Of a DNA stretch of 64,000 bases, positions 54,046 to 64,000 are shown one piece after another. The notes below the pieces were generated by a model. It searched no databases, was not told the origin of the DNA, and worked only from the letters and a program-made list of their open reading frames with translations. Source of the DNA: Hungatella sp. UBA3048 (GTDB lineage: Bacteria > Bacillota > Clostridia > Lachnospirales > Lachnospiraceae). Every line of letters starts with the position of its first letter. Position 1 is the first letter of the stretch. The DNA lies in contig DFCS01000007.1 in assembly GCA_002367105.1 (NCBI GenBank), positions 1-64,000 of the forward strand, written 5' to 3'. A program made the translations under genes and the position numbers.

Positions 54046-55824
54046 CTACCTTGTCAGGGCAGCCTGTTCTTCTTCACCCGCAGACGTATAAAGCTGATAA
54101 TACATTCCCCGCTTTAAAAGCAGCTCCTCATGATTTCCCTCTTCCACAATATTACTGTCAGAAAGTACCAGTATCCGGTCCGCATTCTGGATCGTGGTAA
54201 GGCGGTGGGCAATGGTCAGTGTTGTGCGGCCTACTGCCAGACGTTCCAGGGACTGGTTAACCAGATGCTCGCTCTCGTTATCAAGAGCAGAGGTAGCTTC
54301 ATCAAGAATCAGCACCTGAGGATTTTTAAGAAATACTCTGGCAATGCTGATGCGCTGCTTTTGTCCTCCTGAAAGCTTTACACCCCGCTCTCCCACATAA
54401 GTACTGTAGCCATCCTTAAGTCCTGTTATGAATTCGTGAGCTCCTGCCAGCTTTGCAGCCTGGATCACTTCCTCCTTGGAAGCTCCGGGGCGGCCGTATT
54501 CAATATTTTCAAAAACCGTTCCCGAAAACAGATACACATCCTGCTGCACCACGCCTACGGTGCTTCTTAAGCTTTCTAAGGTCACATTCCTGATATCCTG
54601 GCCGTCAATGAGGATCTCACCCTCCGTCGGATCATAGAAGCGTGGTATCAGGTTGCACAACGTTGTCTTTCCGCCTCCGGAAGGTCCAACAAGAGCCACC
54701 TTTTCTCCCTTTTTGATATCAAGGTTTATGCTGCTCAGCACCGGATTATGGTCATCCGGATATTCAAAGGATACCTGATGAAAGGTAATATTTCCTTTTA
54801 CATCGTGAAGAGGCTTTGCTCCTTCTTCATCAAAGATATCTACACTGGCATCCATTAACTCCATAAAACGTTCGACTCCGGTTATTCCTCTCTGGAACTG
54901 TTCCGCAAATTCTATGATCCTGCGGATTGTTGCCAGAAGTGTGGTCACATACAGGGTGTAAGCCACCAGATCCCCGGGCTCGATCAGTCCCTTAATCATG
55001 AATATGCCGCCTGCAACGATGACCACCACATACATCAGACCGTCAAACATCCGGATGGTATTCTGGAAAGCAGCCATATACTTATAGGTTTTCCGTTTAA
55101 TCTCCAGGAATTCCAGATTGTCCCGGTTGAATTTTTCAATTTCGATTTTTTCGTTGGCAAACGCCCGGACTACCCGGTTTCCAAGAAGGCTGTCCTCGAT
55201 CCTGGCGTTCAGCTCCCCGATGTGGTTTCTTTGATGTTTAAACGCCTTCCTCACCTGTAAGTTAAAGTAGGTACAGGATACCGCCATAACCGGAATCAGG
55301 AGGAAAATGATAAGGGTCAGGGGAAGATTGATTCCCGCAAGTATAATAAAAGATACCACCGTCTTTAAGAAGGCAATGAAAAATTCCTCCGGACAGTGGT
55401 GGGCAAACTCCGTCACGTCAAATAAGTCGCTGGTGATCCGGGACATGATCTGCCCAACCTTTGTATTGTTAAAATAATTATCCGACAGCTTCTGCAGATG
55501 TGCAAATGCATCCTGTCTCATATCAGTCTCAATTGCCGCTCCCATAACATGACCAGTGTAAGCCATATAGAAGCTGGCCATTCCGTCTATGATCCTGAGA
55601 CCAAAATAAAGGGCACCGATCCCGATGATCGTACGAATTGTAAGGGATGTTATATCTCTTAATCCCTGATTGGTAATATAACGTAAGATCAAAGGCAATA
55701 CCATCTCACAGATGGTGGTAAGCGATGCACAGAATAAATCCATGGCCATAACTTTGGTATATTTTTTATAGTAGGGCACAAAGCGTTTTAACAATGTGCC
55801 CGTTTTCATCTCATTTTGTTTCAT
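54046..55824 (-). CDS. ABC exporter (multidrug/lipid type, half transporter)
   Basis: 592 residues. Six membrane helices (about 20-310) with the exporter coupling region precede the nucleotide-binding domain: Walker A GPSGGGKTTL, Q-loop, signature LSGGQKQRISIARVF and Walker B VLILDEATSALD, then a switch His in TIAHRLTT. A complete half-transporter that should work as a homodimer (MsbA/LmrA type) or with a partner, but no second half is adjacent. Substrate unknown. ATG 55824 has AGAGG six bases upstream. Confidence 0.92.
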   Translation of the reverse strand: MKQNEMKTGTLLKRFVPYYKKYTKVMAMDLFCASLTTICEMVLPLILRYITNQGLRDITSLTIRTIIGIGALYFGLRIIDGMASFYMAYTGHVMGAAIETDMRQDAFAHLQKLSDNYFNNTKVGQIMSRITSDLFDVTEFAHHCPEEFFIAFLKTVVSFIILAGINLPLTLIIFLLIPVMAVSCTYFNLQVRKAFKHQRNHIGELNARIEDSLLGNRVVRAFANEKIEIEKFNRDNLEFLEIKRKTYKYMAAFQNTIRMFDGLMYVVVIVAGGIFMIKGLIEPGDLVAYTLYVTTLLATIRRIIEFAEQFQRGITGVERFMELMDASVDIFDEEGAKPLHDVKGNITFHQVSFEYPDDHNPVLSSINLDIKKGEKVALVGPSGGGKTTLCNLIPRFYDPTEGEILIDGQDIRNVTLESLRSTVGVVQQDVYLFSGTVFENIEYGRPGASKEEVIQAAKLAGAHEFITGLKDGYSTYVGERGVKLSGGQKQRISIARVFLKNPQVLILDEATSALDNESEHLVNQSLERLAVGRTTLTIAHRLTTIQNADRILVLSDSNIVEEGNHEELLLKRGMYYQLYTSAGEEEQAALTR

Positions 55825-55832
55825 ATAATCCT

Positions 55833-57080
55833 CTACTCTGTAATCTTAATATTTTTAATAAGCCCCAAAGCCCAATCTCTTTCTCCCGGCTTTCTGCTAA
55901 TAATATTAATGTTCATACGCTGCTCCTTGTAAAGCACCTGTGCGGACATCCCATAAAGGACTTCCCCTTGCTTCTCCTCCGGTTCATAAAAAGCAACCCG
56001 TGCTTTGGCCTTATCTACGTCAAAATCCACGATTTCCGGCCCTTTCCCCTGCTCAAACCACTGCTTCTTAAACTCGGCCTTACGCCCTTCAAAAACTGCT
56101 GCATAGATGTAATAATCATGGCCTCCATACCCTTTTCCGTCATAGTAATGGTCCATGCTGCCGCTATTTAACTCATCATAAAGAAAATTTCCCGGAATCC
56201 CAAAGCTCATATTGCCGATCTTTCGGTAAACCAGATGCCTTCTGCATCCAATGGAAACCTCCTCCGGCAAAGATGCCACGCCTTCTAAATCCACAGGAAT
56301 ATGGCCGTCAAGGCTGCATACCTCCAAATACTCCTTCTTGGGGAAGGGAAGCCTGCGGTCCATGGAAAGCGACGTTTCAAGGAACTCGATAATTTGCTGG
56401 TTTACCTGCTCATCCTGCCTGCTGCGGGCCGACGGCATGAAATAACAGAACTGGTGAAGAAGGACCATGGCACTGTTTCTGTAATAATAAGCATCCATCT
56501 CCAATTCATTCCATACAAAAAAATCCCTGGCAAATGCAACGCCTATACCAGAATGCATCATCCCTTTTATCTCTTTAAAAGAAAATGACCGAATATGGGT
56601 GACCAGTTTCCCCTCCTGACGATCCGGGATATAATAGACCGCAGGCCAGCAAAACATGTATTCCCCATCCTCGCTCCATCCGGATACCAGCTTCATAAGA
56701 TCAGAAAACCACTGGTAAAAGTACTTCTGTCTCATGGCAAGAAAGTCCCTCTTTATATAATATCCGGTCCTGTCCTCGAGCCTGAGCCTAAGCTTTTCTT
56801 TTTTTGCCAGCCGCTCCAGAAAATCGATGGCTGCCGCATGGAAGCCAGGGCCGGCAATGTTCGTCTGACTCTCTCCCTGAAGTTTGCTTTTGCTCCACTT
56901 AAACCAGACATAGCCTTCCTGGCATAGCTGTACAATCAAAAATCCTTCGATCCGAAAACAGCGGTACCCCATTTCCTTTGCCAGCTCTTTTGCCATACCT
57001 TCCGCTGACTGGCCATTCCAGACTATTCCTGAAAATATTTTTTTCTTTGGCTCCAAAGAAAATCTGATTCGAATACTCAT
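55833..57080 (-). CDS. Uncharacterised 415-residue protein
   Basis: I do not recognise this protein. It has no signal peptide and no membrane helix. The sequence is mixed alpha/beta with many aromatic residues and basic patches; there are conserved-looking pieces such as GYRCFRIEGFLIVQLCQEGY and YYDGKGYGGHDYYIYAAVFE. It lies eight bases before the ABC exporter gene in the same direction, so the two are probably co-transcribed. A cytosolic partner role for the exporter can only be guessed. Confidence 0.75.
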   Translation of the reverse strand: MSIRIRFSLEPKKKIFSGIVWNGQSAEGMAKELAKEMGYRCFRIEGFLIVQLCQEGYVWFKWSKSKLQGESQTNIAGPGFHAAAIDFLERLAKKEKLRLRLEDRTGYYIKRDFLAMRQKYFYQWFSDLMKLVSGWSEDGEYMFCWPAVYYIPDRQEGKLVTHIRSFSFKEIKGMMHSGIGVAFARDFFVWNELEMDAYYYRNSAMVLLHQFCYFMPSARSRQDEQVNQQIIEFLETSLSMDRRLPFPKKEYLEVCSLDGHIPVDLEGVASLPEEVSIGCRRHLVYRKIGNMSFGIPGNFLYDELNSGSMDHYYDGKGYGGHDYYIYAAVFEGRKAEFKKQWFEQGKGPEIVDFDVDKAKARVAFYEPEEKQGEVLYGMSAQVLYKEQRMNINIISRKPGERDWALGLIKNIKITE

Positions 57081-57231
57081 CTGAAACCCTTCCTAAGATA
57101 TCTTTCTCTATTCTATCTTATTTTCATTAGAAATGGAAGCATAAAAAAAATATGGACGAATTTAATTTACAGTTTACATAAAGTAAGCCTGCTGCCATCG
57201 GATAGGAGAGGTTATTTCGTATACAAAAATG

Positions 57232-57263
57232 AGGGCTGCCCAGCACAATCACTGGAAAGCCCT
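57232..57263 (-). terminator. Intrinsic terminator of gpmI
   Basis: A two-part stem, AGGGCT / AGCCCT plus CCAG / CTGG, with CATTTTTG after it on the minus strand, about 20 bases after the gpmI stop. Confidence 0.7.
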
Positions 57264-57283
57264 TATTTTTGGCATAATTAAAC

Positions 57284-58822
57284 TCATTTCACGAGTAATG
57301 ATTTTCCTGTCATCTCTTTTGGCTGTTTTAATCCCATCAGTTCAATCAGGGTTGGAGCGATATCTGCAAGGCAGCCGCCTTCTCTTAATTTATAAGCCGG
57401 GTCAGCATTTACCAGGACAAACGGTACCGGATTGGTGGTATGGGCGGTAAATGGTTCTCCTGTCTCATAATCCAAAAGCTGTTCTGCATTTCCATGATCA
57501 GCGCAGATGAACAGAATTCCCTCCGTTTCCTTGATCGCCTCAACGGTTCTTCCTACACAAGTGTCCACAGTTTCAATCGCCTTAATGGCTGCGTCTTCAA
57601 TTCCCGTATGTCCAACCATATCAGGGTTTGCAAAGTTTATGATGATCACATCATATTTTCCTGATTTGATCGCCTCTACCAGCTTATCGCATACAATGGG
57701 AGCGCTCATTTCAGGCTGCAGGTCATAGGTGGCAACCTTTGGAGAAGGAACCAGGATCCTGTCCTCTCCCTTATTCGGCTCTTCCACTCCGCCGTTAAAG
57801 AAAAAGGTTACATGCGCATACTTTTCAGTTTCAGCAATTCTGGCCTGTGTCATGTTGTTCTGAGCCAAAAATTCGCCAAAGGTATTTGTAATGGATTCTT
57901 TCTTGAAAGCAACCAGCTTGTTTTTAATGGTTTCATCGTAATCCGTAAAGCATACATAGGTCAGGTTTAAGCGCTTTTCTCTTGGAAATCCCTTAAACTC
58001 ATCATCGCAGAATGCTCTCGTTATTTCTCTTGCCCGGTCAGGACGGAAGTTAAAGAATATCACGGAATCACCGTCTTTCACCGTAGCCAATGGTTTTCCA
58101 GCCTCTGTCACAACAAATGGCTCCACAAACTCATCGTTAACCCCTTTGTCATAGGAAGCCTGGATTCCGGCAGCTGCCGATTCCGCATGGATTCCTTCTC
58201 CCTTTGCCAGGGCATTGTATGCCCGTTCCACACGGTCCCAGCGGTTATCTCTGTCCATTGCATAGTAGCGGCCCATGACCGATGCCACTTTACCTATACC
58301 GATCTCCTTCATCTTTGCTTCTAATGCTTCCACAAAGCTCTTTCCGGAAGCCGGAGGCGTGTCACGTCCATCTAAGAAGCAATGAACATAAACCTTATCA
58401 AGGCCGTTTCTCTTTGCCAGTTCTAACAGGCCGTAAATATGGGTGTTGTGGCTGTGAACTCCGCCGTCGGATACCAGGCCCCACATATGAAGGGCTGATC
58501 CGGATTTCTTACAGTTTTCCACTGCCTGTAAAAATTCTGCCACCTCAAAAAAGTCACCGTCTTCTATGGACTTTGTAATCCTGGTAAGCTCCTGATATAC
58601 TATACGGCCTGCGCCCATATTTAAATGCCCTACTTCTGAGTTTCCCATCTGTCCGTCAGGAAGGCCAACTGCCAGTCCGCTGGCGTTTCCTTTCACAAAT
58701 GGGTACTGGCTCATAAGCTGATCCATGATCGGGGTCTTGCCTTCACAAACAGCGTTATGGTCGCAGTTATCATTTAATCCATAACCATCAAGTATCATTA
58801 ATACAATCGGTTTTCTGCTCAT
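57284..58822 (-). CDS. gpmI: 2,3-bisphosphoglycerate-independent phosphoglycerate mutase
   Basis: 512 residues, the usual length. Metal and catalytic residues are visible: Asp12 in MILDGYGLN, catalytic Ser62 in [11 protein letters not shown], and the alkaline-phosphatase-like [15 protein letters not shown] and ADHGNAEQL blocks. It converts 3- to 2-phosphoglycerate in glycolysis. It has its own promoter (58938-58966) and follows tpiA by about 250 bases. Confidence 0.97.
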   Translation of the reverse strand: MSRKPIVLMILDGYGLNDNCDHNAVCEGKTPIMDQLMSQYPFVKGNASGLAVGLPDGQMGNSEVGHLNMGAGRIVYQELTRITKSIEDGDFFEVAEFLQAVENCKKSGSALHMWGLVSDGGVHSHNTHIYGLLELAKRNGLDKVYVHCFLDGRDTPPASGKSFVEALEAKMKEIGIGKVASVMGRYYAMDRDNRWDRVERAYNALAKGEGIHAESAAAGIQASYDKGVNDEFVEPFVVTEAGKPLATVKDGDSVIFFNFRPDRAREITRAFCDDEFKGFPREKRLNLTYVCFTDYDETIKNKLVAFKKESITNTFGEFLAQNNMTQARIAETEKYAHVTFFFNGGVEEPNKGEDRILVPSPKVATYDLQPEMSAPIVCDKLVEAIKSGKYDVIIINFANPDMVGHTGIEDAAIKAIETVDTCVGRTVEAIKETEGILFICADHGNAEQLLDYETGEPFTAHTTNPVPFVLVNADPAYKLREGGCLADIAPTLIELMGLKQPKEMTGKSLLVK

Positions 58823-58937
58823 AACTAGTTCTCCTTTTTCTCTTCTTCGTTCTATTGTAATAGAAGCATCTTACATCTATATCGTTATGCCTCATAAGCG
58901 TGGGAAATCTTAAAGAAATCATTGTCTCACAGTATAT

Positions 58938-58966
58938 ATTTTACATGATTTGCCCATTTCTTGCAA
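58938..58966 (-). promoter_or_regulatory. Promoter of gpmI
   Basis: Minus-strand TTGCAA (58966-58961) and TAAAAT (58943-58938) with a 17-base spacer and TG just before the -10 box. This gives a leader of about 110 bases. No other feature is seen in 58823-59019. Confidence 0.6.
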
Positions 58967-59019
58967 CCGGTGAATGATGAAATAATAACCAGACTCCGGT
59001 ACCCGCTTTTACTATGAGG

Positions 59020-59064
59020 AAAAAGCTGCCGTCCCCACCATTTAAGGAAGGGGCAGCAGCTTTT
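59020..59064 (-). terminator. Intrinsic terminator of tpiA
   Basis: AAAAGCTGC / GCAGCTTTTT with an inner CCCC/GGGG pair around a 13-base loop, directly after the tpiA stop and followed by T residues on the minus strand. Confidence 0.85.
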
Positions 59065-59070
59065 ACCCAC

Positions 59071-59823
59071 TTATTTGTTGTAATTTACGATCTTACCAAA
59101 CTCCGGTTTTAAGGAAGCACCGCCAACCAGGCCACCGTCAATGTCAGGCTGTGCAAATAATTCCGGTGCACTTGCTGCAGATACGGAACCGCCATACTGG
59201 ATGCGGATGGCTTCTGCTGTTGCTTCGTCATAGATTTCAGCGATGCATTTACGGATTGCGCCGCAAACCTCCTGCGCCTGCTCGGTTGTTGCAACTTTTC
59301 CGGTACCGATTGCCCAGATCGGCTCATAAGCGATAACCGCATTAGCCGCATTCTCTGCCGGCACATTTAAGAAACCGATCTTAATCTGCTGGCGGATCCA
59401 GTCAAGAGTGATTCCCTGTTCTCTCTGGGTCAGTGTTTCTCCGCAGCAGACAATGGGGGTGATGCCGTATTCAAAGGCTTTTAAAACCTTTTTGTTTACG
59501 GTTTCATCTGATTCCGCAAAGTATTCCCTTCTTTCGGAATGGCCGATTACCACGTATTTCACGCCTGCGTCTTTTAACATAGCGGGAGAAATCTCTCCGG
59601 TGTAAGCTCCTTTATCCTCATAGTACATATTTTCAGCACCAATGTGAATATTGGTTCCCTTAGCAGCTTCAATTGCCGGTATAATGTCAATAGCCGGTAC
59701 GCAGAAAATAACGTCTACCTCATCATTTGCCACCAGAGGCTTTAATGTATTCACCAGTTCAACCGCTTCGGTTGGGGTCATATTCATCTTCCAGTTACCT
59801 GCAATAATTTTCTTTCTGGACAT
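59071..59823 (-). CDS. tpiA: Triosephosphate isomerase
   Basis: 250 residues. Lys12 (GNWKMN), His95 (VIGHSERR) and Glu167 ([11 protein letters not shown]) are the catalytic residues of the TIM barrel, and the phosphate loop QYGGSVS follows. It interconverts dihydroxyacetone phosphate and glyceraldehyde 3-phosphate. It lies 105 bases after pgk in the same direction. Confidence 0.98.
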   Translation of the reverse strand: MSRKKIIAGNWKMNMTPTEAVELVNTLKPLVANDEVDVIFCVPAIDIIPAIEAAKGTNIHIGAENMYYEDKGAYTGEISPAMLKDAGVKYVVIGHSERREYFAESDETVNKKVLKAFEYGITPIVCCGETLTQREQGITLDWIRQQIKIGFLNVPAENAANAVIAYEPIWAIGTGKVATTEQAQEVCGAIRKCIAEIYDEATAEAIRIQYGGSVSAASAPELFAQPDIDGGLVGGASLKPEFGKIVNYNK

Positions 59824-59879
59824 AGTATCAACCTTCCTTTATGTTTGTCATTCAGAAGACCGGGATCTTCTGTTTGCAA

Positions 59880-59908
59880 GGCCCGGACAGTCATTCTTTG
59901 TCCGGGCC
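59880..59908 (-). other. GC-rich stem-loop between pgk and tpiA
   Basis: Perfect 10-bp arms GGCCCGGACA / TGTCCGGGCC with a 9-base loop but no U-run, plus a small AGAAGA/TCTTCT hairpin at about 59854-59871. It is probably a partial terminator or an mRNA processing site that adjusts tpiA against pgk. Confidence 0.5.
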
Positions 59909-59928
59909 GGTATCGTAAGTCGAATTTC

Positions 59929-61140
59929 TTATTTATTATCTGCTGCAGCAACGCCTGGCAGTTCCTTGCCTTCTAAGAATTCCAGAGAAGCGCCTCCGCC
60001 TGTAGAGATATGGGTCATCTTGTCAGCAAAACCAAGTCTCTTAACCGCATTTACGGAGTCACCGCCTCCGATTACCGTAGTTGCATCAGAAAGCTCTGCA
60101 ACTGCACGGCATACCTCTAAAGTACCTTCTGCAAAATTAGAGAATTCAAATACGCCCATCGGTCCGTTCCAAACAACAGTCTTGGCGCCCTTTAAAGCAT
60201 CCTTGAAAAGTTCAATTGATTTAGGTCCGATATCAAATCCTGACCAGCCTGGATCAATCTCGCTTACTACCTTTCTTTCTGTATCATTAGAAAACTCCTT
60301 GCCTTCTAAGTTATCTACAGGAAGCAGCAGCTTTACGCCCTTATCCTCTGCCTTTTTAATCATCTCTAAAGCATAGTCAAGCTTATCTTCCTCACATAAG
60401 GAATTTCCGATCTCCTTGCCCTGAGCCTTTGCAAAGGTATAAGCCATGCCTCCGCCGATGATCAAAGTATCAACCTTATCAAGCAGGTTATTGATAACAT
60501 TGATCTTATCGGAAACCTTTGCTCCACCCAGGATTGCCACGAAAGGACGTACTGGATTCTCAACTGCCTGGCCCAGGAATTTGATTTCCTTTTCCATCAG
60601 GTAACCAACTACATTGGTTGTTGTATATTTGGTAACGCCTACATTGGAGCAGTGAGCCCTGTGAGCGGTACCGAATGCGTCGTTTACGAAAATGCCGTCG
60701 CAAAGGGAAGCCAGCTCTTTTGCATACTCATCTGCATTCTCATCCTTGCCGTACTTAGTCTCTTCCACTCTGTAACGGGTATTCTGAAGCAGCAGAACTT
60801 CTCCAGCCTTTAATTCTTCAGCGATCTTTCTTGTCTCAGGACCTGTTACCTTTGGATCGTTTACAAATTTAACATCTACTCCAAGTCTTTCACTTAAAGC
60901 AGGAGCAACCGGTTCCAGAGACAACTCAGGAACAGGCTCACCCTTCGGCTTTCCTAAATGGGAACAAAGAATCACTTTTGCGCCCTGGTCCAATAATTTC
61001 TTAATCGTAGGAACGGCTCCGTCAATACGGTTAAAGTTCTGAATCACTCCATCCTTTAACGGCACGTTAAAATCACATCTCACTAAAACTTTCTTTCCCT
61101 GTAATCCGGTTAAATCATCAACTGTTTTCTTATTAAGCAT
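59929..61140 (-). CDS. pgk: Phosphoglycerate kinase
   Basis: 403 residues, normal length. The N-terminal [20 protein letters not shown] and [11 protein letters not shown] and the C-terminal nucleotide-binding [12 protein letters not shown] and [13 protein letters not shown] blocks are all present. It makes ATP and 3-phosphoglycerate from 1,3-bisphosphoglycerate. It lies between gap and tpiA, the common glycolytic order. Confidence 0.98.
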   Translation of the reverse strand: MLNKKTVDDLTGLQGKKVLVRCDFNVPLKDGVIQNFNRIDGAVPTIKKLLDQGAKVILCSHLGKPKGEPVPELSLEPVAPALSERLGVDVKFVNDPKVTGPETRKIAEELKAGEVLLLQNTRYRVEETKYGKDENADEYAKELASLCDGIFVNDAFGTAHRAHCSNVGVTKYTTTNVVGYLMEKEIKFLGQAVENPVRPFVAILGGAKVSDKINVINNLLDKVDTLIIGGGMAYTFAKAQGKEIGNSLCEEDKLDYALEMIKKAEDKGVKLLLPVDNLEGKEFSNDTERKVVSEIDPGWSGFDIGPKSIELFKDALKGAKTVVWNGPMGVFEFSNFAEGTLEVCRAVAELSDATTVIGGGDSVNAVKRLGFADKMTHISTGGGASLEFLEGKELPGVAAADNK

Positions 61141-61258
61141 ATTTCAATGCTCCTTTCCTATTTATTGCCCATGCTTTCCGGGCAGAGCCCACCCCGTTTT
61201 ATCGGGTGTAAAGGGATACCTGTAAGGTGTTTCTTCATTCTTCAAGATTTATAAATAT

Positions 61259-61290
61259 AAAAGGCCCGGTCCATAACGACCGGACCCTTT
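61259..61290 (-). terminator. Intrinsic terminator of gap
   Basis: GC-rich stem GGTCCGGTC / GACCGGGCC with a 6-base loop and TTTTATATTT after it on the minus strand, right after the gap stop. It should let gap be made in excess over pgk-tpiA. Confidence 0.8.
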
Positions 61291-61298
61291 GTGGATCA

Positions 61299-62330
61299 TT
61301 AGCCTAATTCAGCAAAGTACTTAATTGTACGAACCATCTGGCTTGTATAGGAGTTTTCGTTGTCATACCATGAAACAACCTGAACCTGATATAAATCATC
61401 GCCAATCTTGGAAACCATGGTCTGAGTAGAATCAAATAAAGAACCAAATCTCATACCAACAACATCAGAGGAAACGATTTCATCTGTATTGTATCCGAAG
61501 GAATCGCTTGCTGCTGCCTTCATAGCTGCGTTAATGCCTTCCTTGGTTACGTCTGCGCCCTTAACAACTGCTGTTAAGATGGTAGTGGAGCCTGTTGGAA
61601 CCGGAACACGCTGTGCGGAACCGATTAACTTGCCGTTTAATTCCGGAATAACCAGACCGATTGCCTTTGCAGCACCGGTGGAGTTTGGAACGATGTTGGC
61701 AGCGCCTGCTCTTGCTCTTCTTAAATCACCTTTTCTGTGAGGTCCGTCAAGGATCATCTGATCGCCTGTGTAAGCATGGATTGTGCTCATGATACCGGAC
61801 TGGATCGGTGCATAATCGTTAAGAGTCTTAGCCATAGGAGCCAGGCAGTTTGTTGTACAGGAAGCAGCGGAGATGATCTTGTCATCTGCTGTTAATACAT
61901 TCTCATTTACGCTGTAAACAACGGTTGGAAGATCGTTTCCTGCCGGAGCGGAGATAACAACCTTCTTAGCACCTGCATCAATGTGAGCCTGAGCTTTGTC
62001 CTTAGAGCAGTAGAATCCTGTACACTCAAGAACTACATCAACGCCGATCTCTCCCCATGGAAGTTCAGCAGCTTTTGCCTGAGCATAAATTTTAATAGTC
62101 TTACCATCTACAGTAATGGAGTCCTCGGAAGCTTCTACCGTGTGAATACCCTCACCATAGTATCCAGCGTATCCGCCCTGAGCAGTGTCATATTTTAATA
62201 AATGTGCTAACATCTTTGGATCTGTTAAATCGTTAATAGCTACTACTTCATAGCCCTCTGCGCCAAACATCTGTCTGAATGCAAGACGGCCAATACGGCC
62301 GAAACCATTAATCGCCACTTTTACTGCCAT
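61299..62330 (-). CDS. gap: Glyceraldehyde-3-phosphate dehydrogenase
   Basis: 343 residues. NAD-binding [14 protein letters not shown], Asp34 in INDLTD (NAD rather than NADP preference), catalytic Cys158 in SCTTNCLAP and the HAYTGDQ histidine region are present. It oxidises glyceraldehyde 3-phosphate in glycolysis. No cggR regulator precedes it; the upstream gene is the phosphate transporter. AGGAGG lies before ATG 62330. Confidence 0.98.
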   Translation of the reverse strand: MAVKVAINGFGRIGRLAFRQMFGAEGYEVVAINDLTDPKMLAHLLKYDTAQGGYAGYYGEGIHTVEASEDSITVDGKTIKIYAQAKAAELPWGEIGVDVVLECTGFYCSKDKAQAHIDAGAKKVVISAPAGNDLPTVVYSVNENVLTADDKIISAASCTTNCLAPMAKTLNDYAPIQSGIMSTIHAYTGDQMILDGPHRKGDLRRARAGAANIVPNSTGAAKAIGLVIPELNGKLIGSAQRVPVPTGSTTILTAVVKGADVTKEGINAAMKAAASDSFGYNTDEIVSSDVVGMRFGSLFDSTQTMVSKIGDDLYQVQVVSWYDNENSYTSQMVRTIKYFAELG

Positions 62331-62393
62331 AATTCAATTCCTCCTAAGAATAAAATTAAATTTGATTGTTAAATATTAATCAACTACCCTTTA

Positions 62394-62422
62394 TTTTACC
62401 TAATATTCCACTAAATAGCAAG
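62394..62422 (-). promoter_or_regulatory. Promoter of gap
   Basis: Minus-strand TTGCTA (62422-62417) and TAAAAT (62399-62394) with a 17-base spacer. A second pair, TTGATT with TTTAAT, lies about 35 bases closer to the gene, so the exact start is uncertain. Confidence 0.55.
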
Positions 62423-62451
62423 TCCTTTTTTTTATTTTGGTTTTGCTCTCC

Positions 62452-64000
62452 TTAAACCTCACTCTTTACATAGCTAGCCAGATTATAGGAATGGTCGGAA
62501 ATACGTTCCAGATTGCTGATAAGCTCCAGGAACACAACACCTGCCGAGGGATTGCATCCACCTGAGGAAAGTCGTTCAATATGCTTTTCCCTAAGCTCCT
62601 CCTCAAGGAGGTCCACTTCATCCTCCCACTTGCTCACCTTACGGATATCTTCCATGTCACCTTTTCTTCTGGCTTCTATGGAATGAAAAAAGGAGTTATA
62701 AGCTGCCTGGCAGATGACCTCCAGATCAGAGGCACCGGTACCGGAGAGGCTGATTTCATTCTGAACCATATATTCCGCCTGCTCCGCCAGGTTTTCTGCG
62801 TGGTCACCTACACGTTCTATATCATTGATGCTGTAAAATAAGTTGTTGACTACCAATTTTTGCTCCTCTGTTAAGGACAGATTGTCGATTTTAACCAGAT
62901 ATTCCATCAACATCTTTTCCATATTATTGATCGTCTTTTCTGTTTTATACACTTCTTTTACTTTATCCGCATTTTTCGTAAGAACCGCGTCCATGGCCAG
63001 CTTCACATTTTCCAAAGTGATCTGTCCCATATGTACCACCTCCATGGAGGCTGTTTCAACCGCAAAAGCCGGTGACTCAAAGATCCTCTCATCAAGGTGC
63101 TTCATGGTCACAGCTTCTTCTCCCGCCATATCACCATCATCGGTTCCTCTCTCCGGAACAAAAAATCCGGATAAGTCCACCAGCTGTTTTGCAAATGGGA
63201 ACAGGATGAGTGTATTGGTCAGGTTAAAGAACGTATGGAATATGGAAATCTGTACTGCAGTGATGTTATGGGCCGCCAAAGCCGGGGTGACCATAAAAAG
63301 GACAAAAGAACCAATGCCGAAAATAAGAGCTCCAAGCACATTAAAGGACAAATGGATCACTGCCGCCCGCTTTGCAGTCCTGGAGCCGCCAATACTGGAA
63401 ATGAGGGCAGTCACGCAGGAACCGATGTTCTGGCCGAGAGTGATAAATATAGCTGCATTGGTAGTAACTACACCGTTCATGGCAAGGGTCTGAAGGATTC
63501 CCACCGATGCGGAAGAGCTTTGAAGGAGAGCCGTTACCAAGGCGCCCATCAGCATGCCCAGTAAAGGATTTCTTCCTAAAAGCCGGAATGCCTCTGAAAA
63601 AACAGGGGCATCGGTATAGGGAGAAATTGCTCCTGACATAAAATCCAGACCAACAAACAGCATACCAAGGCCCACCAGGATCTCTCCTATGGTTTTTATC
63701 CTCTGTTTATTGCCAAACAGCAGAAGAACTGCCCCGATTCCAATGAAGAGAGGGGCCCAAAAGGAGGGCTGCAATATGGAAAACGCATCTCCCAGCTGAT
63801 TCATGGATACGATCCAGGCCGTAATGGTGGTACCAATGTTAGCTCCCATGATAACGCCGACCGCCTGGGTCAAATTAAGCACCCCGGCGCTTACAAAACC
63901 GACCACCATTACCGTGGTCGCTCCGCTGCTCTGGATGATAGCTGTAATAAGTGCGCCCAGAAGCACCGCCAGGAAACGGTTGTTTGTAAGCATTCCCAAA
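62452..64000 (-). CDS. Na/Pi cotransporter family protein with PhoU domain (N-terminus beyond window)
   Basis: At least 515 residues; the frame stays open to the right edge and family members have about 40 more N-terminal residues. Two QSS repeats mark the substrate site: ITAIIQSSGATTVMVVGFV and LLQSSSASVGILQTLA. About eight membrane helices are followed by a C-terminal helical PhoU domain (residues about 330-515: HAENLAEQAEYMV, LERISDHSYNLASYV). It is predicted to take up phosphate with sodium, and the PhoU part may regulate it. The gene lies directly upstream of gap. Confidence 0.92.
   Translation of the reverse strand, partial: LGMLTNNRFLAVLLGALITAIIQSSGATTVMVVGFVSAGVLNLTQAVGVIMGANIGTTITAWIVSMNQLGDAFSILQPSFWAPLFIGIGAVLLLFGNKQRIKTIGEILVGLGMLFVGLDFMSGAISPYTDAPVFSEAFRLLGRNPLLGMLMGALVTALLQSSSASVGILQTLAMNGVVTTNAAIFITLGQNIGSCVTALISSIGGSRTAKRAAVIHLSFNVLGALIFGIGSFVLFMVTPALAAHNITAVQISIFHTFFNLTNTLILFPFAKQLVDLSGFFVPERGTDDGDMAGEEAVTMKHLDERIFESPAFAVETASMEVVHMGQITLENVKLAMDAVLTKNADKVKEVYKTEKTINNMEKMLMEYLVKIDNLSLTEEQKLVVNNLFYSINDIERVGDHAENLAEQAEYMVQNEISLSGTGASDLEVICQAAYNSFFHSIEARRKGDMEDIRKVSKWEDEVDLLEEELREKHIERLSSGGCNPSAGVVFLELISNLERISDHSYNLASYVKSEV

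Overview
The window looks like chromosome of a spore-forming, anaerobic, low-to-moderate GC Firmicute, most likely a Lachnospiraceae (Clostridium cluster XIVa, Lacrimispora/Hungatella-like; the genus is a guess). Grounds are the sporulation genes gpr and spoIIP, a GerM-type lipoprotein, Gram-positive housekeeping genes with AGGAGG ribosome sites, choline-binding-type cell-wall repeats and a PBSX-like tail cluster. Most genes lie on the minus strand.

Region by region. (1) 1-5442: two secreted surface proteins downstream of a 204-bp segment bounded by 24-bp inverted repeats, one arm of which is the 3' end of a tyrosine recombinase gene. I read this as a phase-variation switch for the surface operon. 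(2) 5825-8822: hemW and lepA. (3) 9250-16063: an AEC carrier and a sugar locus of divergent RpiR regulator, PTS EIIBC, cytosolic Cys-type sulfatase, GH1 6-phospho-glycosidase and the stump of a sulfatase-maturing radical-SAM gene. An IS3-type remnant with a very long hairpin follows. (4) 16419-19411: spoIIP, gpr, rpsT. (5) 19525-30278: a LacI-controlled alpha-glucoside operon with an ABC importer (one permease frameshifted), a GH65 phosphorylase fused to beta-phosphoglucomutase, a GH63-like enzyme and a GH13 alpha-glucosidase.

(6) 31430-45354: a compact contractile-tail cluster (tail terminator, sheath, tube, chaperones, tape measure, LysM protein, baseplate genes, fibre, holin, amidase) with an Xre/ImmA-type control unit and three matching operators. 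It has no terminase, portal, capsid or integrase, so it is best read as a tailocin (diffocin/PBSX-like bacteriocin) rather than a prophage. A second, decayed fibre end lies tail to tail with the fibre gene. (7) 45415-57080: DUF6774-like small protein, AI-2E family protein, holA, comEC, a GerMN lipoprotein, an orphan-looking histidine kinase, a DegV protein, a duplicated structured repeat, an ABC exporter and a protein I do not recognise. (8) 57284-64000: glycolytic genes gap, pgk, tpiA, gpmI and a Na/Pi cotransporter cut by the right edge.

No rRNA, tRNA, CRISPR array or confident riboswitch was seen. All calls come from reading the sequence by eye; promoter and operator calls are pattern matches without experimental support.
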